From positions 186,001 to 250,000 of the forward strand of contig NW_019173967.1 in assembly GCF_001642475.1 (NCBI RefSeq): a DNA stretch of 64,000 bases, written 5' to 3'. The translations under genes and the position numbers were made by a program. Origin of the DNA: Fonsecaea monophora. Taxonomy: Eukaryota > Ascomycota > Eurotiomycetes > Chaetothyriales > Herpotrichiellaceae. Below are positions 35,349 through 47,150 of this stretch, one piece after another; the first letter of the stretch is position 1, and the number at the start of each line of letters is the position of its first letter. The notes under the pieces were generated by a model. The model made no database searches. It was not told where the DNA came from and worked only from the letters and a program-made list of their open reading frames with translations.

Positions 35349-35486
35349 CAAATCCCACTAATCACGTTTCAGCCTGTAGACTCCCCCATTACACTACATA
35401 CAGCTTTTTCCCTGTAGCCTCCTAAATTATCACGGCCTGCCATTAGGTAATCCTGAGAAATGCCAAGAACGCCCGCCCTATCCCTA

Positions 35487-35506
35487 GGCTGGCTGGCTGG
35501 CTGGCT
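35487..35506. repeat. Microsatellite (GGCT)x5
   Basis: Five exact GGCT units in the spacer downstream of the permease. Confidence 0.85.
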
Positions 35507-35896
35507 GGGAGCTTGACTCTGAGGAGACTCTCCTAATGCTGTGGATAATCTGTGTTTTGCACCTCCTGCAGCTGCCATCCATCAGTTGTACCGCAGTCTA
35601 TGTTGTCATATCTATCGGCGGCCGTCAGGAGCCTTCACGCTAGATATGTATTGTCGAAATTCTTTGCCATTCCTTACAACCTCTCCCTCCTCGGGGCAGA
35701 CCAAAAATAGTGCCTTTATCACTTTGTGTAGGATTGCGGCTCAAGGAAAGGGATGGCGTCTGAGCCTGAGTCTACCAGAATACGAAAGTCCCATCTCGGC
35801 CTTAGGCCGCAAACTCGTTGCACGAATGGCGCGGGAGCACGAGACCCAAACTTTGCGCACAAGTGCAGAGAACCAGAGCCTTTCCGACATCTATCT

Positions 35897-35930
35897 TCTC
35901 TCCCTCCCTCTCTCTCTCTCTCACTCACTC
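35897..35930. repeat. CT-rich microsatellite at CYP505 stop
   Basis: A run of TCCC, TC and TCAC units reaches the stop codon (TGA on the minus strand, 35929-35931) of the CYP505 gene. Confidence 0.75.
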
Positions 35931-38900
35931 AAGCAAACACGTCAGCCCAGTACCGAACACCCTTCAAGCCGTTAACCCATGCTTCAGCTGCCTCCTGCGA
36001 GACACCCTTGGCGTCCATGAAGATCTTGGCCATGACTTTGTTGACTTCGGTTCCCACGGCACCAGCACCACACATATAAATCCGCGCATTCCGTATAAAG
36101 AGCTCCGTTGCCTCGCTTCTGTCGTGCCAGATCCTGTCCTGGACATGGCGACAACCGAAGCTCTGGTCCGGTGCTCGTGAATATGCGTGGCGCACTTTCA
36201 CCGCGCCTTGCGCTTCCCACTCGGCGAATTCGCTCTTGTAGAGCTCGTCCCGATCGGGCGATCCGCAGCCGTAAAACAGCAGTGCGGGGCCAAGCTCTTT
36301 CCCAGACTTGATCTTGAGCGCGCGCTCTTGGACAAACGCTCTAAAGGGCGCCAGACCCGTGCCGGCGCAAACCATCAGCACCGGAGTGACGTCCTCAAGA
36401 GGGAGATGGAAGCCTGCGTGACTCGGGCGCACCGCAACGTGGATCCAGTCGCCCGGTGCACGCGATCGGAGGTAATTGCTGCAGACTCCCAAGAAACGGT
36501 CCTTGTCTGGATCTCCACCCCTTGTCGGAGCATCGAGAACCGAGTAGGTGATTGTACACTTGGACGGGTCATCCAGAGGGGAGGACGAAATACTGTACTG
36601 TCGGATTCGCATCAATGGGAGTGCCTCCAGAAATTGTCCAAGCGAGAATTGTGCGGTGGGATATCTCTCCAGGATGTCGAGAAGGGACTGGTTCTTGTCC
36701 GAGATCTCTTGCTTGAAGGCGTCGCTCGCGAGCCTCTCCAAGCTTTCCCTCGCGGCAGGTTCTGCGATTGTTGCGGCCACCTGCTTCAATTGCTTCGATG
36801 TCGCTGGCTGCGACAGTTCAACGAGGGCCGACAGGACTTCAAAAAGCGGCAGAGGTCTCCCCGAAGGGAGCGCTGTGTGAGTTTCGGGCTTGATGGTGAT
36901 CATGGCATCCCAAGGAAGACCGAATCTTGCAAGGCATCTCCGCACATTTCTTGTCGGATTGAAGGGCAGGACTGCCAGGTAGTCTCCAGCCCGGTATGAC
37001 ATTCCTGAAGGCAACTGAATCTCGAGGTGTCGCTTCTCAGGTCCGTTTGGCGCAGTCAAAAGTCTTGTCGTGAGCACCAGACCTTGTTTGAGATCCTGCC
37101 GCAGGAAACTCGCTCTGCTGTCAGCAGATATCTGAATGTCGAGTCCGGAGGACCGAGGGTCTTCTCCACCCTCCGGTGCGACCCGGAAAGCTTTGGCAAC
37201 AGCAGGCCACAACTGCTCGTCTTTCCATGTATCATACGTATCGAACAACATAGCATCGTTTGCGTCGCCAGCTCCTCTAGCCGTCAAACGCTCAGCGCCT
37301 CTTTCGGAAAGGGTGGCGTCCACGAGCTTGGGGATCCTGTGGTAGGTGTTTTGCCAGTCACCTTCAAAACGTCAGCACACCACCATTACTGAGCTTCTTG
37401 TTCTTCCTCTTCTTCTAGCGCACTTACGATTTCCACATCCAAACACGGCATATTTGACTCCGCTGGCTTCTGTGCCTTGTAACCCTTCTAGCCAAGAGAC
37501 AAAATGCGCTGCATTGTCCGGTGGCTCTCCCTCGTAGCTTGAGGTGATGATCACCACTGGACCTTTCTTGGGTAACGCATCCACCGCCTTATTCAAGATT
37601 TCAACTTTGGCCTGGAAGCCGTGGGAAGCGGCAGAGGATGCCAAAGAGTTCGCCATGGCCTCACAGGTTCCAGTGTTGGACCCGTAAAAGATTGAGAGTA
37701 TTGATAATTTCGAGTCTGTATGATCCGAATTTCCGCTTGCCGGCGCTGGCGATGGTTGGTGCTTAGCTGTATCTCTGGGGATCGACCGTCCAACAAACCT
37801 GGTTTCGATGTCGGGTCGCCGAGCTTTCGCGCGCATTAAAAAACCTTTCGGCTTGACAGTCAATGTAGATTGAAGCACAAGCTGATAAGTGGGATCCGAC
37901 ATGCTGAAGTCGAAGTTCTGGAGCAACATGGCCAGAGCCAACAGGGCCTCCTGCCACGCAAATGGTCGACCAATGCATGCGCGCGAGCCATTTCCGAATG
38001 GCTGGTTTCAATGTTAGTCAGTCTTCGTCATGAGGTTCCAGAGCGACAAGGCATCACGTACTTTCCACGCGTTGGGAGCAAGTTTGCTGAATGCCTCATT
38101 CAGCATTCTCTCTGGGCGGAACTGCTCGGCGTCCTCGCCATACACCGCAGGATCCTTGTGGATAGCCATCAAGAAACAGACCAATGCCATATCCTTTGAG
38201 ACGTGGTACTTTCCCCCGATCACTTCATCCTGCTTCGACCTGACCGTGAATGCTGGTGCAGGAGGGTGAAGCCGTAATGTTTCTCTCAAGACGGCGTTGA
38301 GGTATTCCAGTTTGGAGAGGTGCTGTACTGTAACTGTATCGTCTCCAATCACTGTGTTTACCTCCTTTTGGGCTCGTTGGTAAGCTTCCGGGTTCTTCAG
38401 AAGCTCATAGAATACAAAGGAAAGAAGCCCCGAGGTGGTCTCATGGCCTGCCAGGTTAGCGGAGTGTACCCATCCCAGTGGTGAAGAATGGAGATTTTAC
38501 CTGCAATAAGAAACGTGATCATGTTGTAAGCGATACTCTCGTTGCTCAGATTCTCGCCTGTCTGAGGATCTTTGTTGTACAGCATCGCATTCAGGAGATC
38601 TTTCTTGTCGGTGGGATTCTCGCGACGATGCTTGACGAGATCGGTCGAAATCTTGAGCATCAGGTCCACGTTGTCCTGAAATTTCTTGTCCGCGGCTTGG
38701 TAGAAGTAGCTAGGGAGTGGTGGTCGTCGTGCACGCTCGCCGGCACCAGTCAACACCCCGACCATTGCATGGACAAACGGATGCATATCTTCCGTGTAAA
38801 ACGAATTGAATCGAGTCCCCATCGCACACCTTTACTTGTTCAATTGAAGGTCCGAGTACGAAGGGACTCACTTACAAAGCAATGGAGTCCAGGGTTAACC

Positions 38901-39482
38901 GAGTAAAGTCATCCGTGACTTTGATATCATGCTCTGGACCATAGCGGGCCCATTTCAGTACCAGCTGGGTGGCAATGTCGTACATCTCTGGAGACCAAGA
39001 GTCAGTACACCACGACAGTTGGCATTGGGAAGCATTGAGGCACACCCACCATCGTACATGTCACGAATGGCTATGGGCCCGAACGCCGGCATTAATGCTC
39101 GATGCGCCACGCCCCAATTGTGCTCCCCCGGGAAGGCAGTGAATAAGCCGTCATGGACAGCGCTTCGAATGTGTAAAAGAGCCCCGGTGACGGCTTTCTC
39201 AAATCGTTTTTCGTCCATTAGCTCGTTGAACAGCTCTCGCCGGCAGATAAAGACTCTTTCGTGCCCGCCCAGGGTCAGCTTGAATATCTCTCCTAGATTG
39301 TCATTGTGAGTCTAGTTCCAGAGACATTCCCCTTCTTCCTACCCGAAAAAAAAGACATTACAACTGCACTTACCATATCTATTAGCCAGGTTCGAAAGGC
39401 TCATCATAGGATATTCCGCATCAATATCGAGAGCATTTCCAATAATAGGATATCCTCTGGGAGACGGGATAGGTTCCGCCAT
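35929..39482 (-). CDS. Self-sufficient cytochrome P450-reductase fusion, CYP505 family
   Basis: Seven exons: 39482-39374, 39292-39050, 38987-38876, 38829-38501, 38447-38062, 38001-37428 and 37361-35929 (introns of 46-81 nt), giving 1,061 aa. It is a soluble fusion like P450 BM3 and P450foxy, with no membrane anchor. Heme domain: AGHETTSG at 264-271, ETLR at 320-323 and PFGNGSRACIGRPFAW with heme ligand Cys402; the numbering nearly equals BM3. FMN domain: FYGSNTGTCEAMANSLA and SSYEGEPPDNAAHFVSWL. FAD/NADPH domain: RQYSISSSP, VCAGTGLAPFRAFVQER, FYGCGSPDRDELY and the terminal RYWADVFA. Characterised relatives hydroxylate fatty acids at sub-terminal carbons. It is divergent from the M20 hydrolase gene, sharing an 834-bp promoter region. 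Confidence 0.96.
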
Positions 39483-40316
39483 ATTGGTCAGTCAGACAAG
39501 GCGCCGGTATAGTCTCAATAACCCAGACTTGGACGAAAAGGATTCCGTTGCATGGAGCCCTATAAGTGGGCATGTTGATAGATTTATCTTCCTGCACTTC
39601 TTTAGGGAGGGGGAGAGGGGGGGTTGTTGGGGTCGAGGAAACACCAAGAGTCGTCCATATCGCCCACCACTCGACTCGGGATGGTGTGATATCTTCCTTT
39701 GGACCAAAATCGACAAAGTTTGGGAGAAGGGCAAAAGCAACATCGCGGGTGGGTGGCGGACCTCGATTTGAGTTGTGGGGGAGGAGATAGTACAACTGAT
39801 AGCGGAGTGGCTTATATTGGTACTAGCAATACATAACTGGGCTTTTACATCGCCACTGGAGAACTTAATACGACAACAAAGAGAGACATCAAGGAGCTGA
39901 GGTCATTAGGTTCAGATGCTTCAGGATTGGGCGACTCGCCTGGACCACGGCTGCATTGGGCCATTCCAACATGGTGCAAGGGGTGGGTCGCTCGTCAATC
40001 GATCCGATTTGCCTGCCATCTTATAGTCGGTGGGGAGTTTCATCCATCCACATCCAATCGCTTTCGAGGGAGGGCCGTCCGTCTCCGGCTTCTGGCCTCT
40101 GGCTTCCATGTTCTCACTCCTCTTGCTCTTAGTCTCTCGCTGTGGCCTTTGAGTTATTGTTCAGCTCGATAGGTAAAGGTAAGCGGGTTGCCCAGCCGGG
40201 TAGGTTTCAGTCGTCCGAATCTCCCAAAAAGATGTCAATCGATGCTTGAAGACTGTTCCTGTTCATATTTGTAACATCTGAAAATCTATCTCTCGAACCC
40301 CAACGTGTGCAGCGAC
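39483..40316. other. Shared divergent promoter region, CYP505 / M20 hydrolase
   Basis: 834 bp between two starts pointing outward. It holds frames on both strands, including one overlapping the CYP505 leader on the minus strand, but none looks coding. No clear Zn2Cys6 CGG dyad was picked out by eye. Confidence 0.5.
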
Positions 40317-41656
40317 ATGTCTGCCATCACAGCCTCGATCATCCGAGAGTGTCGACCTGATTTGACGGTCTACGAGGCTGTTTACAAGAAGATTCATGCA
40401 AACCCCGAGCTGTCTCACTGCGAGTCCGAGACAGCCTCATTAATTATTCAGCATCTCCGGGGCTTGAGCGCCGATTTTGAGATTCGGCCAGGGATCGGGG
40501 GCCATGGGTTGATTGCGATCTTGCAGAATGGAACTGGGAAAACCGTCCTGCTCCGAGCAGACATCGATGCGTTGCCGGTCGCAGAGCGAACGGGCCTCGA
40601 ATACGCCAGTCTACGAAGGCAAATCGGCAGCGATGGAAAAGAAACGCCTGTGATGCATGGTAGGGAGCGTTCCATTTCGATTCCGGTAGAGGAGGAGATG
40701 ACTGATGACTCTTTCCAGCTTGCGGACATGACTTTCACGCTGTCTGCTTACTGATCGCAGCCGAGACTCTCCTGAGGGCACGCCAATTTTGGACGGGGAC
40801 ACTCGTGTTCCTCTTCCAACCAGCGGAAGAGGCTGGGGATGGAGCCCTGGGAATGGTCAACGACGGCTTATATGACAGTGCGAGGCATAACTGTCCAATT
40901 CCCGACATTGTTCTGGGGCAGCACGTGGCCCCGATTCGGGCCGGGGTGGTTGCATCCAAAAATGGCCCTATTATGAGCTCCTCCGACAGCCTCAAAGTCA
41001 CCATCTTTGGCCGAGGCGGACATGGAAGCATGCCTCATCGTTGTATTGACCCCGTGGTGATCGCCAGTCATATCGTCGTCCGTCTCCAAACAATTGTCAG
41101 TCGGGTGGTACCTCCTGACGAAGTCGCCGTCATCACGGTCGGGTCCATCCATGCTGGCGAAGCGGAGAATGTGATCAGCGATCGCGCTTTTTTTACTGTC
41201 AACATTCGAACACTCGATGAAGAAGTACGACGCACCGTTCTCGACCATGTTCAGAGAATAATCAAGTCCGAGTGCGAAGCAGGGTTTTGTCAGAAGGGCC
41301 CCCAGATCGAACATCATATGAGCCTTCCAGTCACCGCAAACTCGGAGAAGACTGAAACGAAACTCGAACAAACCTTTGCGCAGATTTTCGGGAACGAGTT
41401 TGTGGTCGCACCAAAAAGCAGCCTGGCAAGCGAAGACTTCAGTATCCTTGCTGGGTCGATTGGAAAACCCTACTGCTTCTGGCTATTTGGCGGTATAGAT
41501 CAACAGCAGTGGGATTCCCTAGCCGCGCAGGGGAAGCTAGACACTGTGCCGATCAATCACAGCCCGGACTTTGCGCCCGCAATCCATCCGACCCTTCAAA
41601 CTGGAGGGGATGCCATGGTTGCGGCAACTCTCACTTTCTTGGAATCTTCCACATAG
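40317..41656 (+). CDS. M20-family amidohydrolase (IAA-amino-acid hydrolase / aminoacylase type)
   Basis: Two exons, 40317-40659 and 40719-41656 (59-nt intron), give 426 aa, the usual M20D size. The family cleaves amide bonds of N-acyl amino acids, hippurate or indole-acetyl amino acids with two metal ions. Seen: LLRADIDALPV, MHACGHDFHAV (metal-binding Cys and His; the intron falls inside this motif), FQPAEEAGDGA (catalytic and ligand Glu), GQHVAP (ligand His), the FGRGGHGSMPH dimerisation-domain motif, and the C-terminal ligand His in AIHPTLQTGG. No signal peptide, so a cytosolic enzyme is likely. The start at 40317 (MSAITASIIREC) was taken as the first ATG of the frame. Divergent from CYP505. 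Confidence 0.92.
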
Positions 41657-42215
41657 CCATCCCCCATCGGGCGAGAGCTGCCGAGTGCCCGCTGTTTGGA
41701 GGGAGAGTAGCGAAGAGAAGTTAGGAGACATTTGCCTCAGTGCGTGACGTGTCTACTTGATCCCACAACAGACTCCTGAGGCTATTGTATCTCGGCGCGC
41801 TTGGTCTGTTGGAACTTTCGCCGCATTGGTACTGGTCAGCACATGTATAAATAGTCAACTGGATTGATTCGCAGGTGGACTTTGGCACTAGTACTGCTAG
41901 CAACCACTAGCTGGATCTTAATTATTCGGTTGATGACACCCGGGCCATTGCCGGGCTCGACTCGCTTAAACCCTGCCACCAGCTGCCAATCAATCAATTA
42001 CAACAACCATGCTCCAACCCACAACCAGTTGGGGCTCAAGAGCCACAGGTTTCCCTTCTATACCAGAGCTGGGGCTGAACGTCCTACACACAAGAAGTGT
42101 GTGACAGAAGCTTTGAGCTAAACGTCTATACAAGCTGAACCTCAGTCTTGCACGAAATGCTAATAAAACAAACAATCCTCCCACCAGGGGAGTAACGTCT
42201 GAAGCGGAACCGCGC
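41657..42215. other. Intergenic: M20 3' flank and MFS promoter
   Basis: 560 bp between two plus-strand genes. Nothing beyond short frames is seen. Confidence 0.5.
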
Positions 42216-44346
42216 ATGGCAAATTCAGTCTCGTCAGACCCTCCGATGGCTGCGATAGCTCCTGTTAGCAATGCAGGTCGGCAAAATGCTCTGGCCCATA
42301 TGACAACCCACCCAGAGCATGGAGACGCCAAACCAAACGGCCTGGAGGTAGATGATGACCACTCTTCGACAGTACATCGTCTCCGCGGGCCAAGGGCGCA
42401 GACACGTCGCTCTACTTCCTCCGTCACATCCACCTCAAGTGTTTCTACGATTCCTCGACTAGAGGCCGTGGTAGCGCGCGTCAGGAGTCGACCGCCAATC
42501 GTCCCGAGCAATTTCGCACATGAGCTCGAACATCAGAAAACGACCGTGGAAGATCTGGTCGACTTTGACGGCGCGGACGACACCTATTGGCCCGTCAATT
42601 GGTCTATGAAGAAAAAGGTCATTACCACGGCGCTGTATAGTTCCACGACTCTGACGGCCTCTTGGGCCAGCAGTGCATTTAGCCCGGGCACTCAGCAGGT
42701 GGCACAACACTTCGGGGTCAGCAACCAAGTCGCGACGTTGGGCACGAGTCTGTTCCTTTTCGGATTCGGCCTCGGTCCTCTCTTGTGGGCGCCGTTGTCT
42801 GAGGTATTCGGTCGAAAGGTAAATGCCCACCATGTATCCTTTGATACTTTGTACGGGGACGTGAGTGAGAGAGGCCCAAAGATACTTAGAACTCTGAGAT
42901 GGAGACTGAGGCTGATCGTTTTTCGGAATAGACCTCCGTCCTCCCACCAATGCTCGTTGCTATCTGTTTCGAATTTGCGGCTGGTTCTGCAAGCGATTTC
43001 CAGACGCTGATGATAGCCAGATTCTTCGCTGGGTAAGGCAAATCCACCCGAACATAGCAACACGGTATGCATGGCGTTTGTCGGGCCTTTTTCGACTTAC
43101 ATGCCTACCTGTAGGTTTTTCGCGGCCGCGCCGGTAACGAACACGGGTGGAGTCTTGAGCGATCTGTTCCCGCCTTCGCAACGGGGCATCGCCATGGCCG
43201 CTTATGCGATGGCCGTGGTGCTGGGGCCAGGTCTGGGACCCATCGTCGGAGCGGCGCTTGTTGTTCAGCCTCGCCTCGGCTGGCGGTGGACAGAGTACTT
43301 CTCAGGCATCCTCCAGATAACTGTGTTGATCGTGGATGTCATATTCCTCGACGAGTCATACCCACCTCGCCTCCTGGTATACAAAGCGCGACGCCTGCGA
43401 CATCAGAGCGGCAACTGGGCACTGCACGCAAAGTTCGAAGAATGGGATATTTCATTGGGCGAGTTGGCTCGCAAGGTTGGTGCTACGAACGCTATTCGAA
43501 CCATGACTCGACTTGGGGCCGTGGGCGATGCTGACAACGTCTGATCTAGTTCTTAGTCCGGCCGATACAGCTCTTGACAACGCCAATTTGTTTTCTGATG
43601 GCGCTCTACGCGAGCTTTTGCTACGGCATCCTATATATGCAGCTTGGTTCGCCCCTTCACACTCCATAGTTATGTCCTCTTTCTCTAACATTCTGGATAT
43701 AGGAGCAATCCCTCTCATCTTCGAGCAACACCGCGGCTGGAGGGCCGTCCCGGCATCCGTCCCATTCTCGTCGCTGCTGGTGGGATCCTTTCTCGGCGCC
43801 GTCGTTAACGTGTACAACCAGGTGGTCTACAACAAGAAAACAGCCGGGAAGGTAGCGCCCGAACTGCGCCTCCCGCCGATGATGGTCGGATCGGTATTTT
43901 TCAGCGCGGGCTTGTTTATCACAGGTTGGACCGCGGATCCGTCATATCCCTGGATCGCGCCCGTGATCGGGATTGCCATGACCGGATTCGGCTTCTTCAC
44001 CGTCTTCCAGGCGGCGCTGAACTACCTGGTCGACACGTTTAGTGCCTACGCGGCGAGCGCGGTGGCCGCCAACACGTTCCTGCGGTCGTGCTTTGCCGGA
44101 GCGTAAGCAATTTTCCCTGTCGTTTTCCTTTTCTCCCCCCACCTTTAGGTGCGTTACAGAGGCTGAAATAAACTGACAACTTCTTCCCACAGATTCCCCC
44201 TCGCGATCGCTCCGCTCTACAACCGTGTGGGAATCCCATGGGGCACGAGTATCTTTGGATTCTTCGCCATCGCAATGGTGCCCGTGCCGTGGGTCTTTTA
44301 CATCTTCGGCGAGCGGATCCGAAAGAAGGGCAAATGGAGTCGGTAG
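42216..44346 (+). CDS. MFS transporter, DHA1 family (polyamine/drug:proton antiporter type)
   Basis: Six exons: 42216-42818, 42932-43032, 43115-43475, 43550-43646, 43703-44102 and 44193-44346 (introns of 113, 82, 74, 56 and 90 nt), giving 571 aa. The long N-terminus (~130 aa) is hydrophilic and Ser/Thr-rich. NWSMKKKVITTALYSSTTLT begins helix 1. GTSLFLFGFGLGPLLWAPLS plus EVFGRK (loop 2-3) and VLGPGLGPIVGAAL (antiporter motif C in helix 5) are DHA1 signatures. An in-frame TAG just after SPLHTP in the raw sequence disappears when the intron 43647-43702 is removed, giving MQLGAIPLIFEQHRGW. Likely an exporter at the plasma membrane. It follows the M20 gene in the same direction. Confidence 0.92.
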
Positions 44347-44619
44347 ATACATACCCGAGTAGATATAGATGAAAGAATATCTTCAAAGACTTTTTCCCAC
44401 CCTAGCGTGAAAGGATACGCTATTACTGCTAGAACATCATGCCCAAAACGAAGGCAAGTGGATCAATACGTGCAAGACATTTCTGTAGCCAGCGATCGAG
44501 GCTCCAACATAGGTTAGGTCAACCCACCGGGCTTTACGCCAGGTCGTGTTCAATCTTCACCTAGTTTCCACCATTACAAACCATCCTCAGTCATCCAAAG
44601 CCATCCCATCTTGCTGAAC

Positions 44620-44847
44620 ATGGCAGATGAGCGCAAGTCCATCACGTCGTCGACTTATTCCGGTTACAGTGGGTCAGGCGAGACCGCCAAGATTGCTGCC
44701 ATGATTGAAACCAAGCCCTGGGACGAAAACAACTTCTATCCAGAACATCCGAGGCGAGGAAGAAACGCGCAGCGAACAAGGCCGAGCGCAACAAGCAGGC
44801 CGGATTTGAGAAATAGGGAAAAGGACTTAGACTGGTATGCTCATTGA
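44620..44847 (+). pseudogene. Small unknown gene with a probable frameshift
   Basis: From ATG 44620 the frame reads a Ser/Thr/Gly-rich start followed by ETAKIAAMIETKPWDENNFY. Near 44755 the coding character switches to another frame, which reads EARKKRAANKAERNKQAGFE then Lys and ends at TAG 44814-44816. The original frame instead runs on to TGA at 44845-44847 as Arg/Ser-rich nonsense. No GT...AG pair can bridge the two halves. So the gene is either broken by a small indel or affected by a sequence error. The intact form would be only ~65 aa. No family recognised; function unknown. Confidence 0.4.
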
Positions 44848-45009
44848 TGAGCCTTGCATGGATCGCAAGTGGCTGAGATAGTCGCTCCAGTCACGGCCTT
44901 TTTCTCGACAAATCCTACAGTGTCAACTCTCCAGTATCTGGCCACGACGTGCTGAAATATGCCGGCGTCCTATTCGGAGTGAGCAAGCGCAAACAGGGTT
45001 TGAATTTTG

Positions 45010-45260
45010 TTGATGAATAAGTTGTACGCGATCCGCGGGATTTTAACAGCGGTCAAGTACCAGTGCCGTTTTCTCTGAAGAGAGTCTCTCATTGCTTGAG
45101 CATAGTCACGAGGGCGAATTCGGAATTCCTCGCCCTCATTGTCTTCTTCCAGGATCTGAATAAATTCCATACACGCCCTCTCGAGTTCCTGTTCATTCTC
45201 TCTTGTCACTTCTCCATCAATATCATCGAGCTCATGTCCAGAGAGCCAGAAACACGGATG
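45010..45260 (-). pseudogene. Decayed coding fragment, acidic
   Basis: The minus strand is open from about 45260 and reads GHELDDIDGEVTRENEQELE, then MEFIQILEEDNEGEEFRIRP, then RDYAQAMRDSLQRKRHWYL. Composition is that of a real helical acidic protein, but no start, splice context or continuation is evident and a stop precedes it. The part MEFIQILEEDNEG resembles EKLMQELEEEDDN in the fragment at 46.2 kb, hinting at a related origin. Family unknown. Confidence 0.35.
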
Positions 45261-46103
45261 TTACATTTCCCTAGGCAAACCACAGCTCCACTCAATGTCC
45301 ACAATACCTGTGATCTTTTTCCACAAAGAAATTACTTTCGTGTAAATCCGTGAGTTGAAAGATAGGCGGCTTTCGCTGTAATGGCATATTCCTGAATCTC
45401 GGGTATAGTGCGTGTAGAGCGACGATGGTAGCCATCTAACCTTCCAAGTCGAGTTTACCACGGGCCGCATTTAGTTGATGTATTAACTGCTGATTGTAGC
45501 AGTTTAGGAGCCGATCCTAGATAGCGGGCGCGACAAGTTGTGAAGTATCCCTCGCAAACTCCGGAAAAGTGTTCTCCGATGTTCTGCGGTAGGACGTTCT
45601 ACCGTAGAGAGTATTCGCCCTCGCTCTTCCTCGAAGAACTCCATTAATAGATAGCCGCTCTTCAATGAGAAATGACTTTGATAGGGAACGAATGGCCGGA
45701 AATATGGTTTTCGAAAGATCCACGACCAGTAATATTTTAGAGATGTTAACGCTCGCTGGTACTAGGGCGCGTACTCTAGAGCCGAGAACTATCATCTATC
45801 AGTCGATCGATAATTGAAAAGAGTACTTACTTACATGTAGGCCGCCTGGGAGTCTAAATCCCTACAGATGTGGAATGGGAACGTAAGGGTGATGCCGAGA
45901 TACTTAAGTAAATGAAGCGGCCTTACAACGGAGCTTTTCGTCCATCAGTGCAGTCGTGTATAGTCTACCCAGCCGGTGAGGAAAAGGGCACCTAATTAGG
46001 ACCCGTCGAGCACGTTAGTTACTGATAAGAATAGGGACATAGAGGTTAAATGTCCCCTTATCAAGCCACTGGGATCTTTCTGCAACTCTGCACATCTGGT
46101 GTA

Positions 46104-46435
46104 ATCTTAAATTCAGATGTTAAGCAGCGATTACTTCGATGGCAGGTATCTCATTTTCAAGATACTTAGCGAATTCCTTTCTTAAATGATCTCATTCTAC
46201 GTGTATCAGTATATTATCGTCTTCTTCCTCGAGCTCTTGCATCAATTTTTCCCATTGGCATCCCTCTTCTGTCTCGTTTGTTTGATCGTCTTGCTGCGGC
46301 GGCATGTCGACGAGTTAACGCAAGCCAATACTGGCCGAATGACAGGTATAGGGTGAAAAAAATCGAAAAGTAGTCAACCGCCCCAGCCTCAGTCGAAGTT
46401 CTCAGAGGTGGAATTATTGAAGATTGCTTAGTCAC
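46104..46435 (-). pseudogene. Decayed coding fragments, possible transposase relic
   Basis: Two overlapping minus-strand frames look coding. One (from 46435) reads TKQSSIIPPLRTSTEAGAVD then YFSIFF before turning to Arg/Ala-rich noise near 46300. The other starts at ATG 46305, reads MPPQQDDQTNETEEGCQWEK then LMQELEEEDDNILIHVE, meets TGA at 46194-46192 and stays protein-like (DHLRKEFAKYLENEIPAIEV) to TAA near 46120. The VDYFSIFF stretch loosely recalls the start of some DDE transposase domains such as PiggyBac; that is a weak impression. Frame switches and the internal stop mark it as dead. Confidence 0.35.
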
Positions 46436-47150
46436 ATGCAGGAGTGTCTCAGGTTAAAGTAGCGAGGCTTAGGGTTGCCCTCAGGTCCAAGGTTGGAAAT
46501 GGAAAGTTCGCCTGTCGAGATTCCGACCTCGAATTCCCTATCTCCTGAAATCGCGAAGCGCTTGTCTTTGATTGGCAAGGCTGAACGGGGCAGCCGCCAA
46601 GGCTGAATTCTCTCCTTCGCCGCCTTGCGATCGATTGACCTCCCCTTCACTTACATAGCAATGCCTTATCTCCTCTCCATTATACCTCAGTGTTACATTA
46701 ATACTGCGTAGACAGCAAAAATCATCCATCATGCATATCTCCTCGCGCTTTTGTGCTTCCTGCCACCCCGGATCAATGCATTCCTCGCTTGGTAGAAGCC
46801 TGATTAGAGAACCTGACACACTATCGGCCGGAGGACGGATGAAGCATGGCAGTGCTCTTAACCCAATCCCTCCCGGTCAGGTCACGGACATCTGCAATGC
46901 AGGCAGCCGTCAGGTCAAACTAGCCAAAACCGCGGGTGAAGGCCATGGACAAAGAGCACGCTGCGCCTTTGCTCCTGGTGGACCCTCTTGCCAGCTCTGC
47001 CTCACCTCCACATTCAAGACGAGCCAGCAATCACGCGCAGCTTCTTAGGGGAAGATCTGGCTTCTTTATAAGAGGCTTTCCATCTTCACCCTCAACAACT
47101 CCCGCTCTTGACTGCACCCCGCTACTACCACCAACAACAACGTACTCAAG

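Larger units (their letters stand above)
34880..35928. other. Convergent intergenic region with small repeats
   Basis: An AT-rich spacer between the permease and CYP505 stops. It contains a perfect 17-bp inverted repeat CCTGTACA-T-TGTACAGG at 35332-35348, five copies of GGCT at 35487-35506, and a CT/TCAC run ending at the CYP505 stop. Short frames are not coding-like. Part of it may be old repeat debris. Confidence 0.5.
44848..47150. other. Gene-poor block with decayed coding fragments
   Basis: 2.3 kb of TA-rich sequence before the dynamin gene. Two minus-strand stretches (about 45010-45260 and 46100-46435) have protein-like composition broken by stops and frame changes; they are listed separately. 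Nothing intact is seen. The overall picture suggests an old, degenerate mobile element or lost gene. Terminal repeats were not found by eye. Confidence 0.45.

Noticed and set aside
43647..43702. In-frame TAG in the DHA1 MFS gene, suggesting a truncated transporter
   Set aside because: It lies in a 56-nt GT-AG intron; splicing yields the conserved MQLGAIPLIFEQHRGW.
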